From an uncultured Flammeovirgaceae bacterium (GTDB taxonomy: Bacteria; Bacteroidota; Bacteroidia; Cytophagales; Cyclobacteriaceae), in assembly GCA_937884755.1 (NCBI GenBank), contig CAKZYJ010000259.1:1-34041 (forward strand): DNA of 34,041 nucleotides. The letters are read 5' to 3'. The translations under genes were made by a program, and so were the position numbers. Shown here one piece after another: positions 8,383-15,949 of this stretch. Positions within the stretch are counted from its first letter, which is position 1. Each line of letters starts with the position of its first letter. The notes under the pieces are model-generated. The model was not told where the DNA came from. It did no database searches and saw only the letters and a program-made list of their open reading frames with translations.

Positions 8383-9459
8383 TCAGACTGACGTAGATTC
8401 TGACAATTGCTGAGCTATCCACAAGCTAAACTCAGTATCATCGGGCAAAAATCGGGTTTCAATAGGAAGATAAAAAATCGGAAGGGCTTGCCATTCAGCC
8501 GGATCGTCAATCAACTTAACCATATCCTTTTCGGTCGTAATAAAAGAAATATTGCCCGTTTCTTGCTGGGCTCCTTTGCTTAGTTGTTTACTATCTTTCT
8601 CCGTATAACGGTGATGATCGGCAAAAGTAATACATTCCTGGGTAAGAAAATGTTGACGTACATAGTCTTGAAATAGTTTAGGGCGGGCAATGCCCGAAAA
8701 AGCGATCACCTTTTCGCTTAATTCTGTGGTACTGAATACAGGTTTAGGTTCGCCGTAGTGGATGCTACTAAAGAATACGGGTGTACCTTCCTGGGTATAC
8801 ATTTTAACATTATGCGTTATCTGCTCGCGCTGCGATTCAGACAGGTTTTCAGGACATTTGGTAACGATCACTACATCGGCTCGCTTAGCTCCCGAACGTG
8901 ATTCCCGCAGTCGCCCTGCGGGTAGTATCCAGTCTCGATAGAACGGACGGTCAAAGGAAGTGAGCAGTAGGTTTAGGTTACGGGCAATAGCCCGGTGCTG
9001 GTAGGCATCGTCCAGTAGAATAACCTGCGTTTCGGGGTGGTGATGTATAATTTCGGGTACGCCCAACACCCGCTCCTCCGCCACTACTACTGGTACTGAT
9101 CGGCTGTGGTATTTCCTATAAAACTGGTAAGGCTCGTCGCCCAATGTCTCGGCCGTATCTTCGTCGGTGGCCAATCGTACTCCCTTGGTCTTTCGCCCAT
9201 AGCCCCGGCTCAATATTGCCACGGAGTAGTTCTCTTTCAGCAACAAGTCACTCAGATACTCAATCATCGGAGACTTCCCGGTACCGCCTACGCTGAGGTT
9301 ACCCACGCTGATGATGAAGGGCGTGAAGTCCAGTGTTTTTTGGTATCCAGTATTGTACAGATGATTACGGAAACGAGTGATGCTGTCGTATAATGCAGCG
9401 AGCGGCCAGAGTATCAACTGACTTAAGCTGGGGGGAGATGACTTTTGGGAATTTATCAA
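8383..9459 (-). CDS. lpxK: Tetraacyldisaccharide 4'-kinase (lipid A biosynthesis)
   Basis: LpxK phosphorylates the 4' position of the lipid A disaccharide precursor at the cytoplasmic face of the inner membrane. The 358-residue product has the family layout: an N-terminal membrane-associating segment (LILWPLAALYDSITRFRNHLY), the P-loop ISVGNLSVGGTGKSP at about residues 50-64, DDAYQHRAIARNLN at the usual second signature, and a C-terminal ITTEKDMVKL motif. No ATG lies upstream of the P-loop in this frame; the start used is a TTG at 9459. A promoter-like TTG-N21-TACTTCGC at 9486-9517 puts the transcript start only about 20 bases upstream, which supports a start close to 9459. The porin follows 4 bp downstream. 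Confidence 0.93.
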   Translation of the reverse strand: MINSQKSSPPSLSQLILWPLAALYDSITRFRNHLYNTGYQKTLDFTPFIISVGNLSVGGTGKSPMIEYLSDLLLKENYSVAILSRGYGRKTKGVRLATDEDTAETLGDEPYQFYRKYHSRSVPVVVAEERVLGVPEIIHHHPETQVILLDDAYQHRAIARNLNLLLTSFDRPFYRDWILPAGRLRESRSGAKRADVVIVTKCPENLSESQREQITHNVKMYTQEGTPVFFSSIHYGEPKPVFSTTELSEKVIAFSGIARPKLFQDYVRQHFLTQECITFADHHRYTEKDSKQLSKGAQQETGNISFITTEKDMVKLIDDPAEWQALPIFYLPIETRFLPDDTEFSLWIAQQLSESTSV

Positions 9460-9478
9460 AGAGTAGTTTCGTTGCGTA

Positions 9479-9580
9479 ATTTTACGCGAAGTAAAGGAAT
9501 GCTGGTTGTTTTATCAATTATGACTAGCGGGTCGTAGCTGTCATCAGATTAGCGTGCCTTATTCCTTTACTCGCGTAAAT
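9479..9580. repeat. Inverted repeat in the divergent lpxK / 9607 intergenic region
   Basis: The left arm at 9479-9500 and the right arm at 9561-9580 are reverse complements over 20 bases, differing only by two inserted bases in the left arm. They share the core GCGAGTAAAGGAAT / ATTCCTTTACTCGC. The left arm contains the -7 element of the lpxK promoter. The mirror copy places a similar element about 27-30 bases upstream of the divergent ATG at 9607. Confidence 0.7.
9486..9517 (-). promoter_or_regulatory. Promoter for lpxK and the porin
   Basis: On the minus strand TTG (9515-9517) is separated by 21 bases from TACTTCGC (9493-9486). This resembles the Bacteroidota -33/-7 arrangement with a TAnnTTYG-type -7 box. 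The same TTG-N21-TACTTCG arrangement is found upstream of the DinB gene at 10574-10605. Confidence 0.55.
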
Positions 9581-9606
9581 TCAACTATCATTAAGTCTTA
9601 ACAACT

Positions 9607-9924
9607 ATGGAGATGAAAGCAGTGGTTCGTTGGTTAGGAATTGTGTTATTGGTAGCAGGATGTTACTGGCTAGCTGAAAATGGAAGTACTTCTGGCCTTG
9701 GTGGCGAGAATATGAGCGTAGAATCCGCAAAAGTTGGCGACTACGAAGAAGCTCAACAAGTAAACTATGCGGCCATCCTACTGGCCGATACTGGAGATCA
9801 AGACGGGAATTTCGACGATCAGTGGAGGTATATTTTATCTAATCCTATGTATCTCCTCCTGATACTTATCGGGGTTTTCATAAACATAGTGCTACTGCGG
9901 AAGCTAATTAAAGAGGAATTGTAA
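9607..9924 (+). CDS. Small membrane protein or lipoprotein, 105 residues, unrecognised
   Basis: The N-terminal hydrophobic stretch (VVRWLGIVLLVAGCYWL) ends with LVAGC, which could be either a lipobox or simply a membrane helix. A polar, acidic loop of about 55 residues follows, then a second clear membrane helix (PMYLLLILIGVFINIVLL) and a short charged cytoplasmic tail RKLIKEEL. Two-helix hairpin topology with the loop outside is the simplest reading. It is divergent from lpxK and shares the inverted-repeat promoter region. I do not recognise a family. Confidence 0.65.
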   Translation: MEMKAVVRWLGIVLLVAGCYWLAENGSTSGLGGENMSVESAKVGDYEEAQQVNYAAILLADTGDQDGNFDDQWRYILSNPMYLLLILIGVFINIVLLRKLIKEEL

Positions 9925-10049
9925 CGTTGAGTGAAGAAATAGATTCGAGTTAGGGATCAAAAAACTCTGCGTGGTAAAAGTACTAGTAATAGTATCAAAT
10001 GTTTTACAGTGAGTAGGGATGATTTGCGGGAATTTGCCAAAAGACCATT

Positions 10050-10550
10050 TCACTGCTGAGTTTTGAATTCTTTGAGAAACTTTATAATAATTCCGAGCTG
10101 ACCTAAGTGGTAAATATCGTGGTGTAGCATTCCGTGAATTACAAACTGATAAGGATAATAACCTTTAAAATCAGTATCGTAATATTTCTCGTTCAAAAAG
10201 CTGTCATCTTTTGGTTGGAGTAGCTTAATCATTCTTGACAGACTATCTTGGTATCTGGCTTTTATCTCATTCCACCCAATTTCTTTGAGCTTATCGTTCG
10301 TTAGCCAATTTTCTTCACTGTCATCAGTGAGATTCCCTTTGCCTGTTTCAATCTTTAAGATAGTCTCCTCTCGCCAGATCGTAAGGTGAGAAATGATTTC
10401 TGCCACGCTATGTAGGTTAGGAATGGGGCGTAGGAAAGCCTCATTTTCGATGATTGTGTCGAGCTTCTGGCTGAAATTCGCCCCCATCCAGTTTTTACTA
10501 TCCTGAACATCCTTTAGTTGATTAACTATGTTATCGATTAGAATACCCAT
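10050..10550 (-). CDS. DinB-fold protein (DinB_2-like)
   Basis: The 166-residue cytoplasmic protein is a predicted four-helix bundle with the metal-binding histidines of the DinB/YfiT superfamily: H55 in the SVAEIISHLTIWRE helix, and H143/H144 and H148 in GMLHHDIYHLGQLG, which is the family's C-terminal signature. Members act as metal-dependent thiol transferases or hydrolases, or are damage-inducible proteins of unknown activity, so the reaction cannot be named. It stands alone on its strand, with a promoter-like element 24 bases upstream. Confidence 0.85.
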   Translation of the reverse strand: MGILIDNIVNQLKDVQDSKNWMGANFSQKLDTIIENEAFLRPIPNLHSVAEIISHLTIWREETILKIETGKGNLTDDSEENWLTNDKLKEIGWNEIKARYQDSLSRMIKLLQPKDDSFLNEKYYDTDFKGYYPYQFVIHGMLHHDIYHLGQLGIIIKFLKEFKTQQ

Positions 10551-10573
10551 TTTGTAAGAACTACTAACTTTAC

Positions 10574-10605
10574 ACGAAGTAAACGAACGCTGGCTGGATA
10601 ATCAA
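10574..10605 (-). promoter_or_regulatory. Promoter for the DinB-fold gene
   Basis: On the minus strand TTG (10603-10605) is followed after 21 bases by TACTTCGT (10581-10574), 24 bases before the ATG. The surrounding 45-50 bases are similar to those of the lpxK promoter (shared CGAAGTAAA, GAAYGCTGG, TGATAA-like stretch), so the two promoters look like copies of one ancestral sequence. Confidence 0.55.
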
Positions 10606-10662
10606 CTTTGACCTAATTATGGAGTCTTGAGGCACACATGACCTTATCTGATAAAGCATAAT

Positions 10663-11001
10663 ATGAATAATCATTTTGGTAAAGGGCAAAGGCAAAAGAA
10701 AAACAGGATTGTTCGCTATATAACATATGGAATAGGAATCATACTGCTGGTGTATGTTTTTGGAAAAACAATTTATGTACACTATCATCTGTATAAGTAC
10801 AGTTCATATACAACTGGGGAGGTTATAGGTTTTTCTAGAGGTGGTAGAGGAAATAAGATGGTAGATTACGAGTTTTTTGTGAGTGATGAAAAATACACTG
10901 GTTCATCCTGGTATGATGATGAAGTAAAACCTGAAGTAGGAGATCAATATATTGTAAGATATTCTAGTAGAGATCCCGATATTAGCAGGATGATATTTTG
11001 A
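10663..11001 (+). CDS. Small membrane protein with an SH3-like tail, 112 residues, unrecognised
   Basis: A basic N-terminus (FGKGQRQKKNRIVRY) precedes one membrane helix (ITYGIGIILLVYVFGKTIYV, residues about 20-40). About 70 residues of beta-rich sequence follow, with TTGEVIGFSRGGRG, VDYEFFVSDEKYTGSSW and VGDQYIVRYSSRDPDISR. The 'tGeVigf ... v.YeF.v.ge.y.g ... vGd.y.V.Y.p.dP..s' pattern is reminiscent of DUF3592-type membrane proteins. Its function is unknown. Codon use is more AT-rich than in neighbouring genes, which may hint at acquisition together with the nearby toxin/antitoxin pair. Confidence 0.65.
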   Translation: MNNHFGKGQRQKKNRIVRYITYGIGIILLVYVFGKTIYVHYHLYKYSSYTTGEVIGFSRGGRGNKMVDYEFFVSDEKYTGSSWYDDEVKPEVGDQYIVRYSSRDPDISRMIF

Positions 11002-11077
11002 GAATACAATACTTTTTGGGATGATTAAAATATCATGTTCACGATTCAAGTCCGCGACGTAACTACTTACTTAAAAA

Positions 11078-11410
11078 TCATTGTCCACTGATTATTCTTC
11101 GTATCTGTTCGGCAGAAATATCCCCTTGCTCAGTTTTGGAATAGATCGTTATCAGAATGACATCTGATGAAGTTTGTAGGTAGTAAATAATGCGGTATCC
11201 GCCACTTTTTCCTCGTTGAGCATCACTGTTTTTCACCCTGACTTTAAAAACTGTATAACCAGTCCCTTGAATCTGGTTACCCGGTGTTCCCCCTTGAGTT
11301 AGTTCTGTAATAACTGGTTGAATATCAGCTCTAATATTGCGGTATTTTCTAGCCAAGCGCCGGATATTTCGCCTAAATTCAGGGGTGAAAGATACCGTTA
11401 CTTCAGACAT
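11078..11410 (-). CDS. RelE/ParE-superfamily toxin
   Basis: At 110 residues this has the size and layout of RelE-type toxins: a first strand VTVSFTPEFRRNIRRLARKY leading into two helices, then the beta-sheet with VFKVRVKNSDAQRGKSGGYRIIYYLQ and ILITIYSKTEQGDISAEQI. The GKSGGYRIIYY and ITIYSKTEQGD segments match the sub-group of RelE toxins in which the basic and aromatic sheet residues cleave ribosome-bound mRNA. The start overlaps the upstream gene's stop by 8 bp, the usual antitoxin-toxin arrangement. Whether it is active cannot be told from sequence. Confidence 0.85.
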   Translation of the reverse strand: MSEVTVSFTPEFRRNIRRLARKYRNIRADIQPVITELTQGGTPGNQIQGTGYTVFKVRVKNSDAQRGKSGGYRIIYYLQTSSDVILITIYSKTEQGDISAEQIRRIISGQ

Positions 11411-11615
11411 TATCTTCGTTCCAAAGTTCAGTGATAGGGATAGTTTCGCCAGATGTGGCTTCTTCCCAACCCTGACGGAAAGTGTCTTCAGCAGGAGCCA
11501 AAGTAACCACTTCCCTAAAAGCCTGCATCATTTTGAGTAATGAGGGTAAGTATTCTACTGGAACCTGCTCTAGTTCTTCTATTACGAGGTTGTAATTGGG
11601 GTCTTTTGCCTTCAT
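11403..11615 (-). CDS. Antitoxin partner of the RelE-like toxin
   Basis: The 70-residue acidic protein (YNLVIEELEQVPVEYLPSLL, then MMQAFREVV, and a tail ETIPITELWNEDNV) lies directly upstream of and overlapping the toxin gene. It has a helical N-terminal half and an acidic extended C-terminus, as expected for a region that wraps the toxin. I see no clear ribbon-helix-helix or AbrB DNA-binding motif, so autoregulation may be absent or use a non-standard domain. The antitoxin role rests mainly on position and size. Confidence 0.7.
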   Translation of the reverse strand: MKAKDPNYNLVIEELEQVPVEYLPSLLKMMQAFREVVTLAPAEDTFRQGWEEATSGETIPITELWNEDNV

Positions 11616-11708
11616 CGTTATTTATTTATCATAAAAACCTAAGGTAGATTAGCAAGGTTCAGTTTCTGCGAATGGAAAGGCTGGCACTTCTCATTGAGCA
11701 ACTTTTTG

Positions 11709-11716
11709 TATCTTCG
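11709..11716 (+). promoter_or_regulatory. Possible -7 box TATCTTCG for the Nif3-like gene
   Basis: TATCTTCG fits the TAnnTTYG pattern and lies 22 bases before the ATG at 11738. No TTG is present 21 bases upstream, so the assignment rests on the -7 element and its spacing only. It would exclude the longer start at 11672. Confidence 0.35.
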
Positions 11717-11737
11717 TTTTATTTCCATTCACGCACC

Positions 11738-12835
11738 ATGACCCAAATACGCGACGTAACCCAATACCTAGAAACCATTGCGCCCCGCGCTTATCAGGAA
11801 TCCTACGATAACGCTGGGTTGATCACTGGTGATCCGCAGGCTGAAGTGCGGGGCATACTGGTTAGCTTAGATGCGATTGAAAGCGTGGTAGACGAAGCTA
11901 TTGAGCAGAGTTGTAACCTAATCGTCGCCCATCACCCTATCGTCTTCCGGGGACTGAAAAGCCTGACGGGACGAAACTACGTGGAGCGCACCCTCATCAA
12001 GGCGATTAAGAATGACATTGCCATCTACGCCATCCATACCAATCTGGATAATGTGTATAACGGCGTAAACGCTAAGATTGCCGAAAAGCTTGGGTTAGAG
12101 CAAACTCGGGTGCTGGTTCCCAAATCTCAAACCCTTCAAAAACTTACCACCTTCGTGCCTCACGAAAATGCCGAAGCCGTACTAAACGCACTCAGCGAAG
12201 CCGGGGCGGGCAATATTGGCAACTACCACAATTGCAGCTTTCAGATAAGTGGCACCGGTACTTTTGAGCCGAATGAACAGGCCAATCCGCACATTGGCGA
12301 GGCGGGTAAACTGGAGCGCGTAGAGGAGCAGCGCATTGAAGTAATTCTTCCGAATCATCTTACTGATCAGGTTTTGCGAGCACTGCGAACCGCTCACCCT
12401 TACGAGGAAGTTGCCTATTATCTGCATAACCTGGAGAACGAGAACCAGGAAGTAGGTTCCGGCATGATTGGGCAATTGCCCGAAGCTATGTCGGCTTCTG
12501 ATTTTCTGAAACATCTCAAACAGCAGATGAATTTGTCGGTCATCCGGCACACCGCTCTGCTTGAGCGTCCCATCAGCACGGTGGCACTTTGCGGGGGCGC
12601 GGGTAGCTTTTTGCTGTCATCCGCGATCCGGCAGAGGGCTGATGCCTACGTGTCGGCTGACTTTAAGTATCATGAGTTTTTTGATGCCGACGGGCAGATT
12701 ATGGTGGCCGACGTTGGGCATTACGAAAGTGAGGTTTACACAAAAGAGCTACTTCGGGATTTTTTATGCCAAAAATTTGTTAATTTTGCAATCCGTTTGG
12801 CAAAAGCCAACACCAATCCCGTTTTTTACACTTAA
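11738..12835 (+). CDS. Nif3-like dinuclear metal-centre protein (YbgI/YqfO family)
   Basis: The product (365 residues from the MTQIRDVTQYLE start) has the Nif3 fold signatures: NAGLITGD near residue 26, LIVAHHPIVF with the metal-binding histidine pair at 65-66, YAIHTNLDN at about 97-105, and a C-terminal VADVGHYESE motif completing the dinuclear site. A central insertion of about 130 residues (the PII-like module of YqfO) extends it beyond E. coli YbgI. These proteins form hexameric toroids; proposed roles include GTP cyclohydrolase I type 2 activity, but none is firmly established. The product ends 8 bp before the next gene, with which it forms the Nif3/zinc-ribbon pair that I recall as common in bacteria. 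Confidence 0.92.
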   Translation: MTQIRDVTQYLETIAPRAYQESYDNAGLITGDPQAEVRGILVSLDAIESVVDEAIEQSCNLIVAHHPIVFRGLKSLTGRNYVERTLIKAIKNDIAIYAIHTNLDNVYNGVNAKIAEKLGLEQTRVLVPKSQTLQKLTTFVPHENAEAVLNALSEAGAGNIGNYHNCSFQISGTGTFEPNEQANPHIGEAGKLERVEEQRIEVILPNHLTDQVLRALRTAHPYEEVAYYLHNLENENQEVGSGMIGQLPEAMSASDFLKHLKQQMNLSVIRHTALLERPISTVALCGGAGSFLLSSAIRQRADAYVSADFKYHEFFDADGQIMVADVGHYESEVYTKELLRDFLCQKFVNFAIRLAKANTNPVFYT

Positions 12836-12843
12836 AAGTACGT

Positions 12844-13647
12844 ATGGAAAGCACCACCACGCAGCAAAAAACCGTAGCCGAAAAGCTGGATATGCTTATG
12901 AAGCTACAGAATATTGACCTGGAATTAGACGAGATTAAGAAAATTCGGGGAGCATTGCCCGAGGAAGTGAGTGATCTGGAAGACGAAATTGCCGGTTACC
13001 AAACCCGCCACGATAAGTACGCAGGTGACGTAGAGCAGCTAGAGCAGGACATTGAGAACAACAAGGCTGCCATAAAAGAAGCCGAAGGCCTGATTAAGAA
13101 GTACGAAGAGCAGCAAATGAATGTGCGCAACAACCGGGAGTACGATGCCATTACCAAGGAGATGGAGTTGCAAAACCTGGAAATTCAGATTTCTGAGAAG
13201 CGTACTAAGGAGGCTTACGCTAAAATTGAGCAGACCAAAGAGCAGGTGGAAGACACCAAAGCTCTGATTGAGCAAAGGCAAAAAGATTTGGAGAGCAAGC
13301 AGCAGGAGCTGGAGAAGATTGTGGCCGAAAGTGAAGAAGAAGAAAAGCAACTGCTGGACGAGCGAGGAAAAGTAGCCGAGGAAATTGGTAGCGTAGACCG
13401 TAAACTACTGAACTACTACGAAAAACTACGAAATAGCCTTTCTAACGGCTTAGCGGTAGTGAAAGTAGTGCGAGGCGCTGCCGAAGGCTGTAACATTATT
13501 ATTCCCCCTCAACGCATTGTTGAGATTAAAGAGCGCAAACGTCTAATCTTTGATGAGTACTCAGGACGCATTCTGGCTGATGTAGAAGAAGAGGAGATTA
13601 AAGAAGAGCCTAAGCCTAAGCGAGGCCGTCGCAAAGCTAAGTCATAA
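12844..13647 (+). CDS. C4-type zinc-ribbon family coiled-coil protein, zinc site degenerate
   Basis: The 267-residue protein is a long antiparallel coiled coil (about residues 15-185) with the conserved YEEQQMNVRNNREYDAI segment near its tip. The C-terminal module (GCNIIIPPQRIVEIKER, then SGRILAD) corresponds to the zf-RING_7 ribbon of the HP0958/FlgZ-like family. In that family four cysteines hold zinc; here only C216 remains and the positions before GRIL are Glu-Tyr-Ser. A lysine/arginine-rich tail (PKPKRGRRKAKS) ends the protein. The fold is probably kept without zinc. It is 8 bp downstream of the Nif3 gene and followed by a strong terminator, so the two form an operon. Confidence 0.88.
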   Translation: MESTTTQQKTVAEKLDMLMKLQNIDLELDEIKKIRGALPEEVSDLEDEIAGYQTRHDKYAGDVEQLEQDIENNKAAIKEAEGLIKKYEEQQMNVRNNREYDAITKEMELQNLEIQISEKRTKEAYAKIEQTKEQVEDTKALIEQRQKDLESKQQELEKIVAESEEEEKQLLDERGKVAEEIGSVDRKLLNYYEKLRNSLSNGLAVVKVVRGAAEGCNIIIPPQRIVEIKERKRLIFDEYSGRILADVEEEEIKEEPKPKRGRRKAKS

Positions 13648-13673
13648 TTTAGCAACCCAGTTTTGATCATAGA

Positions 13674-13699
13674 AAAGCAGCCTACTAGCTGCTTTTTTT
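13674..13699 (+). terminator. Rho-independent terminator of the Nif3/zinc-ribbon operon
   Basis: AAAGCAGC (13674-13681) and GCTGCTTT (13688-13695) form an 8-bp stem with a six-base loop, followed by an uninterrupted T run to 13699. Confidence 0.9.
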
Positions 13700-13788
13700 G
13701 TTCGAGCTCTGGTTCATTCCCGTTTCACTTCACTGTAATTCGCCGTTCAATTACTATCTTTAGTCAGCTACAACCTAAAATAGAATCT

Positions 13789-15054
13789 ATGCTCCGTCGA
13801 ACGTTTCTAAAGAATGCGGCCCTGACCTTACCGGCTGCTTCTTGCCTACCTTACTTTAATGCCCTGGCAGCTATCGACCGGCAGAAAGTGAAAATCACTG
13901 ACGTAAAGTGTGTTCGTACTAAAATTAACTTTCGGGTAAGCCCGCTGGTGAAAATCGAAACCGACGCGGGCATTGTTGGTATCGGCGAGTGTCATCACGA
14001 CGAAAACGGCTTGGGAGCCAAAGATGTAGTGCTAAACGTATGTAAACCAATTCTGATGGGGCAGGACCCATTGGATCTGGAGTATTTGGTGTTCAAAATG
14101 AGTACCCGAACTTCCTACTACGGTGGCAATCACGGAATGGCTACTCACGCTATCACCGGAGTTGAGATTGCCCTCTGGGACATCATCGGGAAGATTACCG
14201 GGCAGCCGGTGCATAAAATTTTGGGTGGCGGCTCACACGTCGATCAGGTACGGGCGTATCTGTCTTCGGGACCGAAAGATAAACTGGACAAATCTTCCTG
14301 CGCTGAGTTTGCCGGCCGTGTGCGTAGCATGGGTTGGACCGCCGCCAAGGTTGGTATCATTCGCGATCAGCGTTGGAATGAGTTGGATAACCGCCGCATC
14401 TCCAATATAGAAGTAGACCGCAATGCCGAAGGCTACGCTAACCTTCGGGAAGCCGTAGGCTGGGATTTTGACATTGCTGTGCATTGCCACTGGGAGTTTG
14501 ATTTTGATAGCGCCCTTCGGTTGGCGCGGGCAGTAGAACCGATTCGCCCCTGGTGGATGGAAGACCCGTTACCCATTGGCTACAACGAACAGTGGGTGAA
14601 GCTTACGGAACGATCGCCGGTGCCCATTCTCTGCGGAGAAAATCTCTACGGCCGACAGGATTTCCGCCCCTTCATTGTAAACCAGGGAGTGAATATGATC
14701 GAGATTGACGTGGCTATGGCCGGTGGGCTACTGGAAGCCAAGAAAATTGCGGATCTGGCCGAGACCTACTATATCCCCGTAGCTACCCACAACGTGGCCG
14801 GACCCATTGCTACCATTGCCTCGGCTAATCTGGCGGCCTCGGTACGGGAATTTCTGGGCCACGAGGTATTTACTAGCACTCCCGAAAACCGAGAGGGAAA
14901 AGGAGTAAACGGTGATCAGGATGTGCTGGGCTACGACAGAGAGATGGTAAAAGATGGCTACCTTCAACTCAGCGACCGCCCCGGCCTCGGCATCGAGCTA
15001 AACGAAGATCTGGTAAAAAGCTACATGGTAGATGGAGAAGCATGGTGGGATTAA
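13789..15054 (+). CDS. Tat-exported enolase-superfamily enzyme (mandelate racemase / sugar-acid dehydratase-like)
   Basis: I use the start giving MLRRTFLKNAALTLPAA, because RRTFLK is a twin-arginine motif and a signal peptide follows; the in-frame extension to 13663 runs back into the terminator. The 421-residue product has the enolase-superfamily layout: capping domain (about 35-145), then the barrel with K187 in TAAKVGI, HCHWEFD (H232/H234) on the third strand, WMEDPLP (E258), CGENLYG (E284) and the general base in THNVAGP (H334). The HCH in place of the commoner DxN at the first metal strand is like D-galactonate or mannonate dehydratase relatives. It probably dehydrates or epimerises a sugar acid in the periplasm; the substrate is unknown. 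Confidence 0.88.
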   Translation: MLRRTFLKNAALTLPAASCLPYFNALAAIDRQKVKITDVKCVRTKINFRVSPLVKIETDAGIVGIGECHHDENGLGAKDVVLNVCKPILMGQDPLDLEYLVFKMSTRTSYYGGNHGMATHAITGVEIALWDIIGKITGQPVHKILGGGSHVDQVRAYLSSGPKDKLDKSSCAEFAGRVRSMGWTAAKVGIIRDQRWNELDNRRISNIEVDRNAEGYANLREAVGWDFDIAVHCHWEFDFDSALRLARAVEPIRPWWMEDPLPIGYNEQWVKLTERSPVPILCGENLYGRQDFRPFIVNQGVNMIEIDVAMAGGLLEAKKIADLAETYYIPVATHNVAGPIATIASANLAASVREFLGHEVFTSTPENREGKGVNGDQDVLGYDREMVKDGYLQLSDRPGLGIELNEDLVKSYMVDGEAWWD

Positions 15055-15253
15055 AAGTGTGTTCAAGTATTTGTTAAAGAGCTAAACCCGAACACGTGAA
15101 TACACGAGTACATGAACACATTAATTTATGTCCGAATACGAACAGTTTTGACCGATGTCGTACAACTAAAAAACCGTTTAGTATATTTAGCGCACTGATA
15201 GTACTACTGGCATATAACTTGTAACATAGCTAGACAAACGACCTCCTAACGAT

Positions 15254-15883
15254 ATGCTCACCGCTAGCCCTTCATGGTATAATTTGCTCTGGCGCGTTTA
15301 CCACTGGTTCACCCGAAGCAAGCTCGATCCAGTTGCATTTACTCCCTCTTCTTCTTCATTATCGGCGACTTCTGCTTCTCCAGAACCACTCATAGAAAAA
15401 TACTTCCGGGCTTATTACGCTCCTCTTTGTCAAACAGTGTATAAAATGGTACATAGTACGGCCATCGCCGAAGACATTGTTCAAGACGTATTCCTGAAAG
15501 TTTGGCGTAGCCGGGATCACCTGGATCAGCAACAATCCATCAAGTCTTATCTGTATCGGGCGGCTATCAATACCTCACTCAACTATCTGGAAAAGACCAA
15601 GCCCAGCGCTTCGCTGGAAGATAACGTTGAAAATAGCTGGGGCGCCAATAGTACCGACGAAGCTATTGCCTACCAGGAAACCGAGCAGCGGATTCAGGCC
15701 GCGATTGAAACCTTGCCTCCCAAATGCAAAATCGTATTTAACTTAAGCCGTTTCGAAGACCAAAGCTACGCCGAGATCGCCTATACGCTTGGCATTTCAG
15801 TAAAAGCGGTAGAAAAGCATATGGGAAAAGCCCTGAAAATCCTTCGGGAGCACCTAAAAGACTATTTTCCATCCACTGTTTAA
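15254..15883 (+). CDS. ECF RNA polymerase sigma factor
   Basis: The 209-residue protein has sigma-70 region 2 (YFRAYYAPLCQTVYKMV, then AIAEDIVQDVFLKVWRSRD) and region 4 (LPPKCKIVFNLSRFEDQSYA, then GISVKAVEKHMGKALKILRE). It belongs to the Bacteroidota expansion of ECF factors that pair with FecR anti-sigma factors. An unusual serine-rich N-terminal extension of about 45 residues precedes region 2; an ATG nearer region 2 is not available, so the extension seems genuine. It is the first gene of a four-gene operon (sigma, FecR, STN protein, receptor) and would direct transcription of that operon and perhaps other targets when released. Confidence 0.93.
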   Translation: MLTASPSWYNLLWRVYHWFTRSKLDPVAFTPSSSSLSATSASPEPLIEKYFRAYYAPLCQTVYKMVHSTAIAEDIVQDVFLKVWRSRDHLDQQQSIKSYLYRAAINTSLNYLEKTKPSASLEDNVENSWGANSTDEAIAYQETEQRIQAAIETLPPKCKIVFNLSRFEDQSYAEIAYTLGISVKAVEKHMGKALKILREHLKDYFPSTV

Positions 15884-15949
15884 AAAAACTTCTGCTAAGG
15901 GGTAGGGTACCCGGCTGCTTAGCGGTATTAGTAATAGTTAGCACAACAT

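Noticed and set aside
10570-10788. A 72-codon minus-strand frame overlapping the DinB promoter
   Set aside because: It is antisense to the plausible plus-strand membrane protein at 10663 and spans the promoter region.
11672-11737. Longer start for the Nif3-like protein
   Set aside because: The additional 22 residues match nothing in the family, and a -7-like TATCTTCG lies inside the extension.
13663-13788. Longer start for the enolase-superfamily enzyme
   Set aside because: It begins within the upstream terminator hairpin; the Tat signal begins cleanly at the ATG at 13789.
15061-15120. Short repeats around GAACACGTGAATACACG upstream of the sigma gene
   Set aside because: The copies are only 5-6 identical bases each and irregularly spaced, too weak to call an operator.
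15241-15247. ACCTCCT just before the sigma-factor ATG, looking like a ribosome binding site
   Set aside because: It has the sequence of the 16S rRNA tail itself, not of its complement, so it cannot act as a Shine-Dalgarno site.
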